A stretch of DNA of 61,613 bases from Bacteroidota bacterium (GTDB taxonomy: Bacteria > Bacteroidota > Bacteroidia > Flavobacteriales > Weeksellaceae): contig JAHIQD010000016.1 in assembly GCA_018902795.1 (NCBI GenBank), positions 1-61,613 of the forward strand, given 5' to 3'. This document shows, piece by piece, positions 17,435-26,104 of the stretch. The position numbers and the translations under genes are program-made. The first letter of the stretch is position 1. Each line of letters opens with the position of its first letter. Under the pieces are notes generated by a model. That model searched no databases, was not told the DNA's origin, and was given only the letters and a program-made list of their open reading frames with translations.

Positions 17435-18904
17435 ATGCAAAATTCAACAGTACAGCAAGCTTACAAAGGTAACGACCGTTTGCTTTATGGAATTATCTTA
17501 GGGGTTTTGGCCTTCTGGTTATTCGCACAAACTACCCTTAACATTAACGTAGGAATGGCGAAAGACCTTGGGATGGAGCAAAACATGATGAATATCGCGG
17601 TATCAATCACCTCCTTATTTTCCGGTATCTTCATTGTCGTTTTAGGAGGTTTGGCCGACAGAATCGGCCGTGTGAAAATGATACAGATCGGTTTCATTTT
17701 CAGTATTATCGGTTCAGCGATGGTGGCTTTAACACCAAGCGGAGCGCTGGCAACTCCTGTTTTAATGACAGGAAGAATCTTTCAGGGACTTTCAGGCGCA
17801 GCACTGATGCCTGCAAGTTTAGCTTTGGTAAAAGCATATTGGGACGGTGCCGCAAGACAGCGGGCAGTAAGTTTATGGTCAATCGGTTCCTGGGGAGGTT
17901 CCGGTTTCTGTGCACTTTTCGGCGGTTTGGTAGCATCCAATCTTGGATGGAGATACATTTTCTGGGCTACAGTGGTGATCTCTATTATCGGTTTCCTGAT
18001 GGTAAAAGGAACACCAGAAAGTAAAGGCGAAAGCAAAGGGGATTATAAATTTGACCTTGCCGGTGTGATCACCTTTATGCTTTCCATCATCGGATTGCAA
18101 ATTTTCCTGAGTAAAGGAAGTTCTTTTGGATGGACCAGTGGAATTTCACTGGGTTTATTCGCAGCGTTCGCCATTTTTGGTTTCATTTTCTATAAACTTG
18201 AATCTAAAAACATCAGTGCATTTGTAGATTTCAAACTTTTCAAAAATTTGACGTACACCGGTGCAACCATCTCCAATTTCCTTTTGAATGCCACTGCCGG
18301 TATCCTGATTGTTTCTCTTTCATTAGTTCAGTTAGGAGCAGGCTTAACTTCACAGGAATCCGGATTATTGACTTTGGGTTACGCCATCGCCATTGTATCG
18401 TTCATCCGAGTGGGTGAAAAACTTCTGCAGAAATTTGGAGCCAGAAAACCGATGATCTGGGGTTCATTAATCGTTGGACTATCTATCATTTTACTGATGC
18501 AGACGCAGGTGATGACCGGAACTTATAAAATTCTGGCTGTTGTTTCATACACCCTCTTCGGTTTAGGTTTGGCATTTTACGCGACTCCTTCAACGGATGC
18601 GGCATTATCAAACCTTCCGTCAGATCAGGCAGGAGCAGGAGCAGGAATTTATAAGATGGCATCTTCTTTAGGTGCAGCACTGGGAGTCGCGGTTTCAGCA
18701 GCAATTTTCACAGCATTAAGCGGGCAAACAGGCTCCATTCAATGGATAGACGGACTGATCAGTTTTGTTGGAAGACAGGATAATCTTGCCCTCAGACAGG
18801 GTGCGATGATCGCATTGGGTGTGAATCTCTTAATGGTTGTTTTAGCCATCATCTCCATTGTATTAACCGTTCCAAAACATAAAAAAGCAGAACTGGAACA
18901 TTAA
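17435..18904 (+). CDS. MFS exporter, NorB-like (second copy)
   Basis: A 489-residue major-facilitator transporter. NDRLLYGIILGVLAFWLFAQ, GGLADRIGRVKM, RIFQGLSGAALMPASL, SIGSWGGSG and YATPSTDAALSNLP match the NorB pattern even better than the preceding gene does. Predicted to be a proton-driven exporter of the inner membrane. It is followed 45 nt later by an amidohydrolase. The same motifs in both MFS proteins are placed at near-identical positions, which supports tandem duplication. The substrate is unknown. Confidence 0.9.
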   Translation: MQNSTVQQAYKGNDRLLYGIILGVLAFWLFAQTTLNINVGMAKDLGMEQNMMNIAVSITSLFSGIFIVVLGGLADRIGRVKMIQIGFIFSIIGSAMVALTPSGALATPVLMTGRIFQGLSGAALMPASLALVKAYWDGAARQRAVSLWSIGSWGGSGFCALFGGLVASNLGWRYIFWATVVISIIGFLMVKGTPESKGESKGDYKFDLAGVITFMLSIIGLQIFLSKGSSFGWTSGISLGLFAAFAIFGFIFYKLESKNISAFVDFKLFKNLTYTGATISNFLLNATAGILIVSLSLVQLGAGLTSQESGLLTLGYAIAIVSFIRVGEKLLQKFGARKPMIWGSLIVGLSIILLMQTQVMTGTYKILAVVSYTLFGLGLAFYATPSTDAALSNLPSDQAGAGAGIYKMASSLGAALGVAVSAAIFTALSGQTGSIQWIDGLISFVGRQDNLALRQGAMIALGVNLLMVVLAIISIVLTVPKHKKAELEH

Positions 18905-18949
18905 AAATTCCCTTTACTTTTAAATTTAATAATAATTACATCAAATAAA

Positions 18950-20113
18950 ATGAGTACAGAAGTTTTAGAAAAAATCAAATCAGGTCAGGAGACTTTAAAA
19001 TCATGGATGAACAATATGCACCAAATGCCGGAACTGGCCATGACCGAAACCGAAACCGCAAAATTTATCGCTGATAGACTTCGCGAAATCGGCGGCTGGG
19101 AAATCGTAGAAGGCGTAGGCAAAACCGGCATCGTGGCCTCAATGAAAGTGGGTGACAGTGACAAATCAATCGGTTTGCGTGCCGATTTCGACGCGCTCCC
19201 GATTGAAGAAGACAATGACCTTCCCTACAAAAGCAACGTTCCCGGAAAAGGGCATCTTTGCGGACACGATGCACACACTACGATGTTGCTGGGTGCTGCA
19301 AAATATTTGTCAGAAAACAAAAATTTCAACGGAACGGTAAGGTTGTTCTTCCAGCCTGGTGAAGAAACCATGGAAGGTGCTCCTGCAATGATTGCAGACG
19401 GACTTTTTGAAAAATTCCCTGTGGATTCGGTTTATGGCATGCATAATATGCCGGGACTGGAACTGGGTAAATTCTACTTTAATACCGGAAAATTTATGGC
19501 AGCGGTTGACAACTGGGAAATCGAAATTACCGGGAAAGGCAGTCACGGTTCTATGCCGGAATTGGGCATTGACCCTATCGTTTGCGGCTCTGCTTTGGTC
19601 ATGGCATTACAAACTATCGTGTCAAGAAATCTTTCGCCATGGCACACCTCAGTGGTTAATGTGGGGTCATTTCAGTCCGGAATTGCAGGAAATGCCGTTC
19701 CACAGAAAGCAATCTTTCGGTTAAGCATCAGAAATATGGATCCTGACGACAGAAAAATGGTTCTGGATAAAGTGAGAAAAATAACCAAAGCACAGGCCGA
19801 ATCTTTTAACTGTAAAGTGGAAATCCGGGAAGGAATTCCGGGTACAGTACTGGTGAATTCTGATGAAGAAACCCATTGGGCAGCCAATGTCGCAAAGGAA
19901 ACTTTTGGGGCAGAAAATGTGGTTACCGATGCGCAGCCGTATATGGGCAGTGAAGATTTTGCCTTCATGCTCGAGAAAAAGAAAGGAAATTACTGTATGG
20001 TTGGAAACGGCGATACTTTTATGGTTCACCATCCTCAATATGTATTCAACCAGGAATTATTACCTGTTGGAGTGAGATATTGGGTAGCCTTGGTAGAAAA
20101 CTATCTGAAATAA
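18950..20113 (+). CDS. M20 family amidohydrolase (hippurate/aminoacylase type)
   Basis: A 387-residue dimetal amidohydrolase of the M20D type. Seen: RADFDALPI, the ligand block CGHDAHTT (C104, H106), PGEE (catalytic Glu pair near 140), a lid/dimerisation domain (about 180-295) and the final GSEDFAFM and HHPQY blocks. Such enzymes cleave N-acyl or amide bonds of amino-acid conjugates (hippurate, IAA-amino acids). No signal peptide is seen, so it is cytoplasmic. As the last gene after two exporters it may deconjugate an imported compound whose product is expelled (inference). A strong terminator follows. Confidence 0.9.
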   Translation: MSTEVLEKIKSGQETLKSWMNNMHQMPELAMTETETAKFIADRLREIGGWEIVEGVGKTGIVASMKVGDSDKSIGLRADFDALPIEEDNDLPYKSNVPGKGHLCGHDAHTTMLLGAAKYLSENKNFNGTVRLFFQPGEETMEGAPAMIADGLFEKFPVDSVYGMHNMPGLELGKFYFNTGKFMAAVDNWEIEITGKGSHGSMPELGIDPIVCGSALVMALQTIVSRNLSPWHTSVVNVGSFQSGIAGNAVPQKAIFRLSIRNMDPDDRKMVLDKVRKITKAQAESFNCKVEIREGIPGTVLVNSDEETHWAANVAKETFGAENVVTDAQPYMGSEDFAFMLEKKKGNYCMVGNGDTFMVHHPQYVFNQELLPVGVRYWVALVENYLK

Positions 20114-20152
20114 ATTCAGTCGTTTTTCAGAGAATCATTTTAAAAAAGTGCA

Positions 20153-20182
20153 ATGGCCGGAATATTTCTTCCGGCCATTTTT
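20153..20182 (+). terminator. Terminator of the MFS/amidohydrolase operon
   Basis: A perfect 10-bp stem, ATGGCCGGAA with TTCCGGCCAT, with a 6-nt loop and a T run, 39 nt after the stop. Confidence 0.88.
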
Positions 20183-20213
20183 GTAATCCCTTAGTAATTC
20201 CGATGTACCGATT

Positions 20214-20276
20214 TTTTCGTAAATTAGTATTACGAAAACACTATTCATTTGATATTGAACAGTTTGAAATTCAATA
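20214..20276. promoter_or_regulatory. Palindromic control region of the nuclease cluster
   Basis: A perfect 9-bp inverted repeat, TTTTCGTAA/TTACGAAAA (20214-20238), surrounds a possible -7 element TAAATTAG (20220-20227). A second perfect repeat, TATTGAA/TTCAATA (20253-20276), follows within the leader. A repressor on the first palindrome would cover the promoter; alternatively both are RNA hairpins. No known operator was recognised. Confidence 0.45.
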
Positions 20277-20346
20277 CCAGTTTGTTTACTGCGGCGCAAC
20301 CTCCATTATTGAGCAGTTATTTCTGATATTTTAAAAATTAACCATC

Positions 20347-21225
20347 ATGAAGAATAAAGCTGAACGCATACTCATCACCAAATCTTCAGGACAGAAAGTG
20401 CCATTTAATGTAGGAAAACTCAAAAAATCCCTGTTAAGGGCCGGCGCTAAAGATTTTGAGGCGGAGGAAGTGATCAGTGAAATAATTTCGCTGCTGGTTG
20501 AAGGCATGTCGACGGGCAAAATCCATAAGGTTGCCTTCCGTTTACTGAAAAATGTTTCCCGTCCCGTCGCAGCGAGGTATAAACTCAAACAGGGACTGCT
20601 GGAACTGGGTCCTTCCGGATTTCCTTTCGAACGGTATGTCGCTGAACTTTTACAGGTGCAGGAATACAAAACCCAGGTTGGAGTTTTTCTTCAGGGACAT
20701 TGCGTTACCCATGAAGTGGATATTATTGCAGAAAAAGAAGACTGTCACATCATGATTGAATGTAAATTTCATAACCGACCCGGATATGTATGCGACATCA
20801 AAATACCACTGTATATCCATTCAAGATTTCGAGATGTGGCCACTTCAAAGAAAGTTGCAACGGGTCAGCCTAAAAAATTTGATCAGGGATGGGTCATCAC
20901 CAACACACGCTTTTCGGAAGATGCTGCAAAGTACGCAAAGTGTATGGGTATGCAGCTGGTCAGTTGGGATTACCCGAAAAATAATGCACTGAAAGATTGG
21001 ATAGACCGTTCGGGGCTTCACCCCATCACCTCATTAACCACACTCACCCAAAAAGAAAAACAACAGTTGCTGGATGACAAAATCGTGCTGTGCAAAAGCA
21101 TCGTGAACAGCCGCGAACTTCTGGAACATATTGGAGTGAGACCTCCACGTCTTCAAAAAGTGCAGTCCGAATGCACCGCATTGTGTGAACCATTTCCTAC
21201 AACAGTCAACTCCATTAAAACGTAA
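20347..21225 (+). CDS. ATP-cone protein with PD-(D/E)xK (Mrr-like) nuclease domain
   Basis: A 292-residue two-domain protein. Residues about 8-95 read as an ATP-cone (ITKSSGQKVPFNVGKLKKSL...GMSTGKIHKVAF), the nucleotide-sensing module best known from ribonucleotide reductase. Residues about 95-215 form a restriction-endonuclease-like core with D125 (HEVDIIAE) and E138-x-K140 (IECKFHN), the PD-(D/E)xK catalytic set, followed by a Lys/Arg-rich TSKKVATGQPKKFDQGWVITNTRFS segment. It has no signal peptide. It starts a three-gene cluster with a beta-CASP hydrolase 4 nt downstream and a P-loop ATPase. Nuclease activity controlled by nucleotide binding is inferred from the domains; the substrate is unknown. 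Confidence 0.75.
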   Translation: MKNKAERILITKSSGQKVPFNVGKLKKSLLRAGAKDFEAEEVISEIISLLVEGMSTGKIHKVAFRLLKNVSRPVAARYKLKQGLLELGPSGFPFERYVAELLQVQEYKTQVGVFLQGHCVTHEVDIIAEKEDCHIMIECKFHNRPGYVCDIKIPLYIHSRFRDVATSKKVATGQPKKFDQGWVITNTRFSEDAAKYAKCMGMQLVSWDYPKNNALKDWIDRSGLHPITSLTTLTQKEKQQLLDDKIVLCKSIVNSRELLEHIGVRPPRLQKVQSECTALCEPFPTTVNSIKT

Positions 21226-21229
21226 AATC

Positions 21230-22606
21230 ATGAGCGCAATCAAAATCAAATTTCTGGGAGCAGCAGGTACTGTCACCGGTTCCAAACACTTAATTTCCGC
21301 CTACGGAAAAAATATCCTGATTGACTGCGGACTGTTTCAGGGATTGAAAGAACTGCGGCTGCAAAACTGGGAACCCCTGGCTTTTGCCGCCGATCAAATT
21401 GATATGGTTCTCCTCACGCATGGACATTTAGACCATACCGGATATTTGCCAAGACTGGTAAAAGATGGATTTTCCGGAAACATTATCGGAACTTCTCCAA
21501 CGCTGCAAATCACCGAAATCATTTTAAAAGACAGTGCTAAAATTCAGGAAGAAGATACGGTGAGAGCAAACAGATTCAGATATTCCAGGCACCATCCTGC
21601 CCTGCCTTTGTATAACCTTGATGATGTAGAAAAAACTTTGCCTTTATTCAGATCAAAACCTTTAAATGACTGGCAAAGCATTAACGAAAATATCCGCTAC
21701 CGATTCAGATACAACGGACATATCATTGGCGCAACTTTTATCGAGATGGAAATCGGGGACAAAACTTTAGTATTCTCGGGTGATATTGGAAGGGAAATCG
21801 ATCCTTTACTTTTCCCGCCGGAAAAGCCGGAAAAAGCCGACCTGCTTTTCATTGAAGCCACTTACGGTGACCGCCTTCATCCTGAAATTCCTGTTATCGA
21901 TACTTTACAGAAAATCATTAACCGTTGCACCGAGAGAAACGGAACCATCATCATCCCAAGTTTTTCAGTGGAGCGCACCCAATTGCTCATGTACCTTTTC
22001 TGGCAACTGAAGAAAAGTGGAAAAATGGCAAAAGTCCCTATCTATATGGACAGTCCGATGAGCCGGAATGTGCTCGAAGTATTCCATCAGAACAGAGACT
22101 GGCATAAGCTTTCTCCTGAAGAATATCATGGGATGTGCGATGAGATTTCCTTTATCGGTACCATGAATGAAACCCTTGCTTTGGCAAAAGACTCCCGTCA
22201 GAAAATCATCATCGCCGGAAGCGGCATGGCAGCCGGCGGAAGGGTACTCACCTATTTTGCAAAATATTTGGGTGATGCCAATGCTACCATCATGCTTGCT
22301 GGTTTTCAGGCAGAAGGAACCAGAGGTCGGGCTTTGCTTGAAGGTGCAAAAGAAGTTAAACTTTATGGGAAATATTTTACCGTAAGGGCAGCGATAGAGA
22401 ATATCGAAGGACTCTCGGGTCACGCCGACCAAAACGGTTTAATCGACTGGATGCGCAAGCTCACCACCAAACCCGAAAAAATTTTCATCGTTCATGCAGA
22501 AAAAGAGGGAGCAGAAGGTCTGCAGCAGCAAATTAAAAAAGTCTATGATTGGGACGCTGAAATTCCCGCTTTGAATGATCATGCCGAAATCACTGTCATT
22601 CCATAA
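21230..22606 (+). CDS. Beta-CASP metallo-beta-lactamase hydrolase (RNA/DNA processing type)
   Basis: A 458-residue protein. The metallo-beta-lactamase core has HGHLDH at 64-69, a second ligand zone (FSGDIGRE), and the beta-CASP insertion with PSFSVERTQ, GSGMAAGGR and the terminal GLSGHADQ. This is the CPSF-73/YSH1-like group of RNA endo/exonucleases. The start is ATG 21230, four nt after the previous stop; an upstream frame extension into the preceding gene is not needed. Tight coupling to the ATP-cone nuclease suggests joint function in nucleic-acid turnover. Chromosomal housekeeping RNA decay is an alternative. Confidence 0.88.
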   Translation: MSAIKIKFLGAAGTVTGSKHLISAYGKNILIDCGLFQGLKELRLQNWEPLAFAADQIDMVLLTHGHLDHTGYLPRLVKDGFSGNIIGTSPTLQITEIILKDSAKIQEEDTVRANRFRYSRHHPALPLYNLDDVEKTLPLFRSKPLNDWQSINENIRYRFRYNGHIIGATFIEMEIGDKTLVFSGDIGREIDPLLFPPEKPEKADLLFIEATYGDRLHPEIPVIDTLQKIINRCTERNGTIIIPSFSVERTQLLMYLFWQLKKSGKMAKVPIYMDSPMSRNVLEVFHQNRDWHKLSPEEYHGMCDEISFIGTMNETLALAKDSRQKIIIAGSGMAAGGRVLTYFAKYLGDANATIMLAGFQAEGTRGRALLEGAKEVKLYGKYFTVRAAIENIEGLSGHADQNGLIDWMRKLTTKPEKIFIVHAEKEGAEGLQQQIKKVYDWDAEIPALNDHAEITVIP

Positions 22607-22629
22607 AATTAAAAATTTAATTCGTGACG

Positions 22630-23169
22630 ATGGAAAGCAGAAAAATCCAGACGAACTGGAACGTCATAACGGGCGGACCGTGCACCGGCAAAACAACAGT
22701 GGTGGATCTCCTTGCAAAAAGGGGCTACAAAACGACCATTGAGTTTGCCCGTCAATATATTGATATGCAGGAAATAAAGGGACGGACCGTGGAGGAAATA
22801 AGGAAGAATAAAAAGGAATTTCAGTTAAATGTCCTGAAAATGCAGATTGCAAAAGAATCAAGCCTGGACCCTCATGAACAGGTGTTTCTGGACCGGGCTT
22901 TACCCGATGCCATGGCATACTATCATTTTTTAGGTTTGAAGTATGATGATTTGCTCATTGAGCAGTGTCATAAATATGCATACCACAAAATTTTCATCTT
23001 AGACCGGCTTCCTTTAACCAATGATTATGCACGGCTTGAAGATGAATCGGAACAGTTGCGAATCCATCACCTTATTATCAGCGTGTATGAAACTTTACAT
23101 TTTCCGGTCGTTCATGTACCGGTTTTACCGCCGGAAGAACGTGTCAATTATATTTTGAAAAATATTTAA
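22630..23169 (+). CDS. Small P-loop ATPase (AAA_28/Ttd14-NadR-like)
   Basis: A 179-residue P-loop protein with Walker A GGPCTGKT (residues 15-22), FLDRALPDAMAYY as a Walker B/lid region and a later ILDRLPLTNDYARLEDE. The arrangement matches the AAA_28 group (NadR kinase-like, Ttd14). These bind nucleotides or phosphorylate small molecules. ATG 22630 is chosen; a GTG two codons upstream (22624) is also possible. It lies 23 nt after the beta-CASP gene and completes the cluster. Its role could be energy supply, or nucleotide/oligonucleotide modification linked to the two hydrolases (inference). Confidence 0.8.
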   Translation: MESRKIQTNWNVITGGPCTGKTTVVDLLAKRGYKTTIEFARQYIDMQEIKGRTVEEIRKNKKEFQLNVLKMQIAKESSLDPHEQVFLDRALPDAMAYYHFLGLKYDDLLIEQCHKYAYHKIFILDRLPLTNDYARLEDESEQLRIHHLIISVYETLHFPVVHVPVLPPEERVNYILKNI

Positions 23170-23206
23170 TTGACCGGAAGTGATTGATAAAAGAAAGAAA
23201 TCCTCT

Positions 23207-23237
23207 AAAAAGATCAGTTTTTCGCTGGCCTTTTTTT
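23207..23237 (+). terminator. Probable terminator of the nuclease cluster
   Basis: AAAAAGATCAG can pair with CTGGCCTTTTT (one mismatch, one G-U) and is followed by a T run. It overlaps the aroE promoter region, so the stop of one unit and the start of the next are compressed into about 80 nt. Confidence 0.45.
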
Positions 23238-23244
23238 AATTTTG
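23237..23244 (+). promoter_or_regulatory. -7 promoter element of aroE
   Basis: TAATTTTG fits TAnnTTTG and ends 4 bases before the aroE ATG, an almost leaderless arrangement like that of rbfA. Confidence 0.55.
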
Positions 23245-23248
23245 AAGA

Positions 23249-23974
23249 ATGGAACAAAAAAAGTTAGGAATCATCGGGAAAAACATTGCCTATTCCTTTT
23301 CTAAAAAATATTTTGAAGATAAATTTCAACGGTTGATGCTCAAAAACTATTTTTACGAGGTGTATGATGTACAGGACATTTCGGAAGTGGAAAACCTCTT
23401 TGAAAATGCTGGTCTTTTGGGGCTTAATGTTACGATTCCGTATAAAGAAAAAATTCTTCCATATTTGGATGAACTCAGTGATGAAGCCCAAAAAACAGGT
23501 GCCGTAAACTGTATCCTTATTAAAGACAACATTAAAAAAGGGTTTAATACCGATGTTTTCGGTTTCGAGAAAACGCTGCTGCTCCACCGGAAAGATTTCC
23601 ACAGTTCTGCATTAATCTTAGGAAACGGCGGTGCTGCAAAAGCGGTACAATATGTCCTCGAAAAATACAATATTCCTTACCAAACCGTTTCGAGAAATAG
23701 TGAACTGAATTTTGAAAACATCACTCCGGAAACCGTTTCTGAACATCCGTTGATTATTCAGTGCACCCCCGTTGGAACTTTCCCAAATATTGATGACTGT
23801 CTTAATTTTCCTTTCGATGGAATCTCCGAAAAACACCTGATTATTGACCTCATTTACAATCCCAATTACACGAGTTTCATCAAAAAAGCTGCTGAAAAAG
23901 GAGCCAAAACAGTGAACGGTTTCTATATGCTTGAGCAGCAGGCAGAAAAAAACTGGGAAATTTGGAACTTTTAA
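23249..23974 (+). CDS. aroE: Shikimate dehydrogenase
   Basis: A 241-residue enzyme, slightly short for the family. Seen: KLGIIGKNIAYSFSKKYF (substrate-binding Ser pair), LGLNVTIPYKEKILPYLD with the catalytic Lys, GAVNCI, the Rossmann-type GNGGAAKAVQYVL, and the terminal NGFYMLEQQA. It reduces 3-dehydroshikimate to shikimate with NADPH in aromatic amino-acid synthesis. It is transcribed from its own promoter and followed by a DUF349 gene 85 nt later. Confidence 0.95.
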   Translation: MEQKKLGIIGKNIAYSFSKKYFEDKFQRLMLKNYFYEVYDVQDISEVENLFENAGLLGLNVTIPYKEKILPYLDELSDEAQKTGAVNCILIKDNIKKGFNTDVFGFEKTLLLHRKDFHSSALILGNGGAAKAVQYVLEKYNIPYQTVSRNSELNFENITPETVSEHPLIIQCTPVGTFPNIDDCLNFPFDGISEKHLIIDLIYNPNYTSFIKKAAEKGAKTVNGFYMLEQQAEKNWEIWNF

Positions 23975-24059
23975 TAAAAAAAAGTTAATTTAGTGCTTTG
24001 CTTACCGACAAAATTTCATTTAGGAAGTTTTGCCGCTTAATTCTAATACCATGTTTGCT

Positions 24060-26096
24060 ATGACTACAGAAGATTCAATCTCTGACAACAATGAGAAAAA
24101 ACATTTTACGGAAGAGGTTTCACAGGAGAACAGTTCCGAAAATACTACAGAAACACCGGCAGAAAATGCTGTAGAAGTTCCTGAAGAAAACACTATTACT
24201 GAAACCGGAGAAAATGCGGGGGAAGAATCGGCAGCAGAAACCACCACGGCAGACGAAGAAGAAGCGGCGGAAGTTTTACAAAAAGCACCTGAACATCAGG
24301 CAGATGTCGACACTCAGAAATCGGTAGAAATTCCTCAGGAAAAAGTACTCTCCGAAATTGATCCCGAAAAAGCCGATGATGGTGAACCTCACGAACAGCA
24401 TCATGACGAACATGAATTAGACACGGTTGCCCATTTAACTTTACCTGAAGTGCTGAAAGAAATGGAAGCAATCATCAATAAAGAAGATGCGGGGGCCCAT
24501 TTCAGAAAATTCAACCAACTGAAAGAACAGGCCAACCATTTCATTCACGACGAAACTGAAGATCAGAAAAACGAATTCGTTGCAGCGGGAAATCCTGAAG
24601 AAAATTTCAGTTTTCATCATCCTGCACAGGCAAAACTTTCAGGTCTGATTACGATCTTCCGTGAAAAGAATGAAGAGTATTCCAAAAAACAGGAAGAAAA
24701 CCATTCGAAAAACCTGGAAGAACGCCAGAATATCATCGAGAAACTAAAAAATCTTTATACCAATACCGAAGCCGGAACCAATCTTTTCAAAGCCATCCGC
24801 GAGATAAAAGAACAGTGGAAAAATGCCGGACAGGTGGCTAAATCTGAATTCAAACTACTGAACAACAATTACTTTCATCATTTGAATCAGTTTTATCAAA
24901 TGCTCGATATGAACAAGGAATATATGGAGCAGGAATACGCCCATAACCTCGAAAAAAGACTTCATATCATCGAAAGAGCAAAACAGCTGGAAACTGAACC
25001 TGCTGTGCAGAAAGCACTGAACGAACTGCAGTATCTTCACAAACTCTGGAAGGAAGAGGCAGAACCTGTTTCCGAAGAATTTCGGGAAAAAACCTGGGAA
25101 GAATTCAAAGAGATTTCCAATAAAATTCATGAAAGAAAATCTGAACTTTCAGCGCAGATTGATGAAGAGCAGAATGCAAACCTCGAAAAGAAAAATAAAA
25201 TCATCGAGGAAATTAAGAAAATAAGCAGTCCGGAAAAGGAGCCGAATCACAATTACTGGCAAAGTTCCATCAAGAGAATTGAAGATCTGAGAAGCGAATT
25301 CCTGAAACTGGGAAGTGTTCCGAGAAAAGTTTCCAACCAGAACTGGAATGAATTCAAACAGCATCTCAGAAATTTCAATACGAAAAAGAATGAGTTTTAC
25401 AAAGGTCTTAAAAACTCCCAGCAAACCAACCTTGACGAGAAACTGAAACTCATCCAGACCGCGAAAGACAACAGCCTTTCCGAAGACTGGGAAATTACGG
25501 TTCCGCTTTTCAAAAAACTTCAGGAAGACTGGAAGAAAATCGGTCACGTTCCGAGAAGCATGACGAATAAAGTCTGGGACGATTTCCGTGAAGCGTGCAA
25601 TGCTTTTTTCAACAACTACAGAGAAAAAAACAACGCAGTAAGCGACAACTGGAAAGAAAATTACAAGAATAAAAAACAGCTTCTTGATGAACTGAAAGAA
25701 ATTTCGGACGAAGAAGGAAGTGTAGAGAAAATTGAAAACATCAAAACCAGCTGGAACAGTATAGGAAAAGTTCCGCGGGAGAAAATTTCAATCAATACAG
25801 AATTCAACAAAACGTTGAGAGAAAAACTTAAACTTAACAAAATTCACGAATACGACCTGAAAGAAGAAGGTCTTTCTGAAAATCAACTCACTGATAAAGC
25901 AAGAAAAATTAAAAATCAGATTGCTGATCTGGAAGCTGAAATCGTGAAAATGGAAAACAACCTGAGCTTCTTCAGCAATTCAACACGCGAAAATCCTTTA
26001 CTGAAAGAGACTTTCGAAAAAATTGACGAGAAAAAAACTCAGCTTGAGGTCATGAAACAGAGTCTGCATAAAATTCTGATTGGTGAAAATCAATAA
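24060..26096 (+). CDS. DUF349 repeat protein
   Basis: A 678-residue acidic-start protein. The first about 125 residues are Glu/Thr-rich and low complexity. After that come about five DUF349 repeats, each recognisable by a W...G.VP.....W.EF core (for example LGSVPRKVSNQNWNEF, IGHVPRSMTNKVWDDF, IGKVPREKI). The ending is a long helix likely to form a coiled coil. DUF349 proteins are widespread in Bacteroidota with no settled function. ATG 24060 is preferred; ATG 24051 and an upstream TTG at 24030 are alternatives. It probably shares a transcript with the small secreted protein 8 nt downstream. Confidence 0.85.
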   Translation: MTTEDSISDNNEKKHFTEEVSQENSSENTTETPAENAVEVPEENTITETGENAGEESAAETTTADEEEAAEVLQKAPEHQADVDTQKSVEIPQEKVLSEIDPEKADDGEPHEQHHDEHELDTVAHLTLPEVLKEMEAIINKEDAGAHFRKFNQLKEQANHFIHDETEDQKNEFVAAGNPEENFSFHHPAQAKLSGLITIFREKNEEYSKKQEENHSKNLEERQNIIEKLKNLYTNTEAGTNLFKAIREIKEQWKNAGQVAKSEFKLLNNNYFHHLNQFYQMLDMNKEYMEQEYAHNLEKRLHIIERAKQLETEPAVQKALNELQYLHKLWKEEAEPVSEEFREKTWEEFKEISNKIHERKSELSAQIDEEQNANLEKKNKIIEEIKKISSPEKEPNHNYWQSSIKRIEDLRSEFLKLGSVPRKVSNQNWNEFKQHLRNFNTKKNEFYKGLKNSQQTNLDEKLKLIQTAKDNSLSEDWEITVPLFKKLQEDWKKIGHVPRSMTNKVWDDFREACNAFFNNYREKNNAVSDNWKENYKNKKQLLDELKEISDEEGSVEKIENIKTSWNSIGKVPREKISINTEFNKTLREKLKLNKIHEYDLKEEGLSENQLTDKARKIKNQIADLEAEIVKMENNLSFFSNSTRENPLLKETFEKIDEKKTQLEVMKQSLHKILIGENQ

Positions 26097-26104
26097 TTAA
26101 AAAA

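Noticed and set aside
20080..20334. An 84-codon frame after the amidohydrolase gene
   Set aside because: It overlaps the end of the amidohydrolase gene, the terminator and the palindromic leader, and resembles no protein family.
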